Below are positions 61,201 through 64,000 of a stretch of DNA of 64,000 bases, piece by piece. The DNA comes from Acanthaster planci. Lineage: Eukaryota; Echinodermata; Asteroidea; Valvatida; Acanthasteridae. Below the pieces are notes generated by a model. That model worked only from the letters and a program-made list of their open reading frames with translations. It did not search any database and was not told where the DNA came from. Location of the stretch: contig NW_019091360.1 of the NCBI RefSeq assembly GCF_001949145.1, positions 3,405,047 through 3,469,046 of the forward strand, in the 5' to 3' direction. A program made the translations under genes and the position numbers. Position 1 is the first letter of the stretch; every line of letters begins with the position of its first letter.

Positions 61201-64000
61201 ATCACGATTGCATATTTAATAGTACAGCTGATTTTTTTTCTGAGCAGGCCTGTGGTCATCGAACAGCTGACGAACTTTTTTTCGCAACAGTCAGCGATGA
61301 CAGACATCCTATCGCGCAAGACTATTAACCGATTCGTGATGTGGCAGTTTTTAATGATGCGATCTTGGAATCTACATCATCACCGTCAACAGTAGACCGA
61401 GCAATTGCTTTTTCGGCTAAAACCTGTTTGTGGCTGAGTGACGCGACAAGACTCTACTGAAGCCTGTGCCAACCCATGACCCGCCGCGCTCTGTGTTTGC
61501 GTCGTTCCGTGAACTTCAGAGGTCAAACCATTTCAGACTTAACATGTTTAAGCCTTATGGTTTCTCAGTATATTCGCGTCTCTTTCCCCTTGGTGTTGAG
61601 AGGGGTAAATGATTATGTACACCATGCATGACTGCCACGTGAACTTGGTACACCACAAAGAACGTCGGTGTTACAAAATGAAATAAGGACACAAAATAAA
61701 ATGAACACTTGGCCTCATATTACTCATGTAGATCGATGGCACCGTTGACAAGCAAACTAATCATGATTATACAAAGGCATTTGAAAAATGTCCATGGCTT
61801 TCCCGCTGTCTTGTCTACACTTTGGGGTTGAACTGCAGCACAGACTGTGTGGATCGACACCAGCCTCTCTCTGCCTTCACGCCTTGTAGCCCGGCTTTGT
61901 GCTGTCTTCATCCCCCGCAGGGGCAGAATGTGGATGGGGATTATGGATACAAAGTTTCCGTGCGGGTTGCCCTTTGCAAACTAATGAAATCACTTTTTTT
62001 CGAGGACCATTGTATCGTCACGTAAAAACTGTCGGCCATGACCCTATCGGTTGGAGACCCAAAACTGAATTTTTTTTTTCGAGAATGGCACACAATGCGT
62101 GCGTGTGGCGTAAAGGGCCACTGCGCTGTTCGTCTGATAAACAACGCTTGTGCGATTAGTACGACTTGCAATATTTTGGGCAAAGAAATCGTGTGGACAG
62201 TATTCTGAAACAGTCGAAATAACATCTTGCGAAATGCAAGATTTGCAACCAAACATTTACAAACATACCAGATGACATCAAGACTCGAGGCGAAATGCCA
62301 GTTTCTGAACAAATATTAGGCTTTTTCGAAGTATGGTTTATCGATTCTGACCGTAATTTATTCAAGTTTACTTATATTCTGAAACTATTTCGGAATGAGA
62401 TGAGCTTCTGGTTTTCATTTCAATTTTTAGTTCCATTATCCTCTAACTGAAATCAGTCCAACTGAAGATTTGTGTAGGGTGTGAAGGTAATACAGGCATT
62501 TCAACGGACGTGGACAGGACAAATTCAAAAACAGGGTCGGACCCACCCCCAAAACTTGGTTTAAAATATTGAACTCTGAACTTTTGCAGAATACAAAATG
62601 ATAGTAAAGCTGAGTGTGGAAATTGTTAATGAACACATATTTAAAACTTCGTCACGATATCAATGATTCTCAACACCATCTGTAGCTCGTCTGTCGAGAG
62701 ATAACCTTTGACCCCAAAGTGTGCAGAAAAAAACAACTTTATCCCACCTCAATAATATTAATTTGATTATCGCGCCGGCTCAAACAATCCCATGAAGTCG
62801 GTGATGATTGGAATACCAGCCGGAACGGAATAGTTCAGTCAACTTTGGTGGTTTGACAAACAGTCGTCGTACTGTTATGTGTACCTCGAGAAATCCCAAA
62901 TCGCTGGTAAGTTGTGCCTTTGTGGACCCTGCACAATTCCAGTCAGTTCCTGGGGGTATGGTGTATGTTAATGTCAGCATTTATCGCATCCCCTCGGCGA
63001 CACTTGTTATTTTTGCATTACATAAAGGAAATATCAAACATCGTAAAATATGACTTATACGAGAAGAGCGTGACAGGTGATGATGAATATTCCCTCTCGT
63101 GAAAATAGCATTGATACAACTAAGATCTTTTGTTAGATGCAGGTTACTAGCCGGTTGGGCCGGAACTTGTGCGTGAAAAGCAAAAAGTCTGGTTCAGTAT
63201 TTATTGCAGGTCGATTGAATAACATGAACCATGCAGGAATTTATGGAACCAGAGGCTTAACGATGCTAGTTTCCACGACAAAATATTATTTTAGCGCCTA
63301 CTTTCATTGGGCCTACGATCGTACGACGATTTGAATCGTGCCGACTACACTTCACCAAGGTAATGATTTTTCCAGTCGCAGGCCTCTACGGTTGCATAAA
63401 TTTGTTATTTTCAGGAATCGAAAGCTGTGTCAATTAACAATGAATGTTATTATTGTTTACCTGGGGAACATAGTCCCCATCTATATACACCGCTCCCATC
63501 TTGAATGTCAGCAACGAACTAAGAAAGGACATATCGTTAGCCATGTTGCTGAGAGAACAAATTTCAGTCGAACTGAGTGATGGTCACAAGAGAATGAGCC
63601 CCGGGTACTCTCAAAAACAACCAGCCTCGAAGAGACCAATAAATCTTCCTCGGCTTAGTATAATTGCGGTGCAGCCCTCCCACCCGGCCTTTTAACTGCC
63701 CCGCCTCTTTCAAAAGCCCGGACCAGTTCCAATTTGCGCTCAGATAACCATCATTCAAGTCTCATTAACTTCGTACCGCCGCATTCAAGGGTCTGGCCTG
63801 GTAATAAGGCCATCTTATGCATTACCCAAGATTAGCTGATTCAGATGTTCAAAAAAGAAGTTTCTACAAAAGTGGTCATAAAAACGGTGGGGGGGGGTTG
63901 CTGCCAGGGATCTCTCTTGGGAGAGGTAATGGCTTCTTGGTAATAAGCCGCTATCGATCTGTATCTCCAGAAAAGAGAAAAAAACGAGGCTTGTGTGATG

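Larger units (their letters stand above)
49994..64000. other. Wnt3 intron 1 and/or upstream region; no exon found
   Basis: Exon 2 needs an upstream signal-peptide exon ending in phase 2. I looked on the minus strand for a start, a hydrophobic stretch and a donor in that phase, including the Trp-Trp pair usual in vertebrate Wnt3, and found none. So intron 1 may exceed 14 kb, or the exon is atypical. The stretch is poor in ACATGTAC words and recognisable transposons. It has low-repeat, CpG-bearing blocks near 51020-51400, 53000-53130, 57240-57480, 58010-58260 and 63640-63850 that could be enhancers. Confidence 0.45.

Noticed and set aside
61720-61800. Minus-strand FFKCLCIIMISLLVNGAIDLH ending at a phase-2 gtaata
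   Set aside because: Correct phase, but the donor is poor and no suitable start codon precedes the hydrophobic stretch.
1-64000. Prokaryotic features, CRISPR arrays, rRNA, intact tRNA genes, viral genomes
   Set aside because: Looked for and not seen; spliced Wnt exons and the repeat types show animal nuclear DNA.

Overview
This is eukaryotic (animal) genomic DNA, not a bacterial window. It has sparse, intron-split coding sequence, AT-leaning non-coding DNA, homopolymer runs, an assembly gap (33320-33887) and many small decayed transposons. The one gene that can be read with certainty is a Wnt gene on the minus strand (47739-49993, four exons) that matches the Wnt3 subfamily best. Wnt3 is generally considered lost from protostomes, so a deuterostome invertebrate (echinoderm, hemichordate or amphioxus-like) is the most natural host; a cnidarian is less likely. 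A sea star would fit, but the species cannot be fixed from the sequence alone.

Layout. (1) 1-38189 has no exon I can support. It is rich in the palindromic word ACATGTAC and in G/C homopolymers, and it carries a 29-bp tandem array, a 96-bp duplication, two tRNA-derived SINE-like units and several terminal-inverted-repeat (MITE-like) insertions. Among these are GC-richer, low-repeat blocks that look like conserved regulatory DNA. (2) 38190-38250, minus strand, is a compact first coding exon: start codon, signal peptide and a perfect splice donor. Its other exons are not visible, so most or all of the left 38 kb may be its first intron. (3) 38251-47738 is intergenic and holds a dead LINE fragment (42220-43285), a foldback element, a 424-bp inverted-repeat element and a pogo-like MITE. 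(4) 47739-49993 is Wnt3, exons 2 to the stop. (5) 49994-64000 would be Wnt3 intron 1 and/or upstream DNA. I could not find the first exon there. This part has few repeats and many CpG-containing, low-repeat blocks.

How the parts may fit together. Wnt3 and the signal-peptide gene lie in the same orientation about 9.5 kb apart. Wnt9 and Wnt3 are linked in vertebrates and other animals, and the signal-peptide exon ends in residues and phase that resemble a Wnt9 first exon. A Wnt3-Wnt9 tandem pair is therefore a testable hypothesis, not a demonstrated fact. The most unusual concrete observation in the gene itself is an extra phase-0 intron inside what is a single exon in vertebrate WNT3/WNT3A, placed exactly in a lengthened surface loop.
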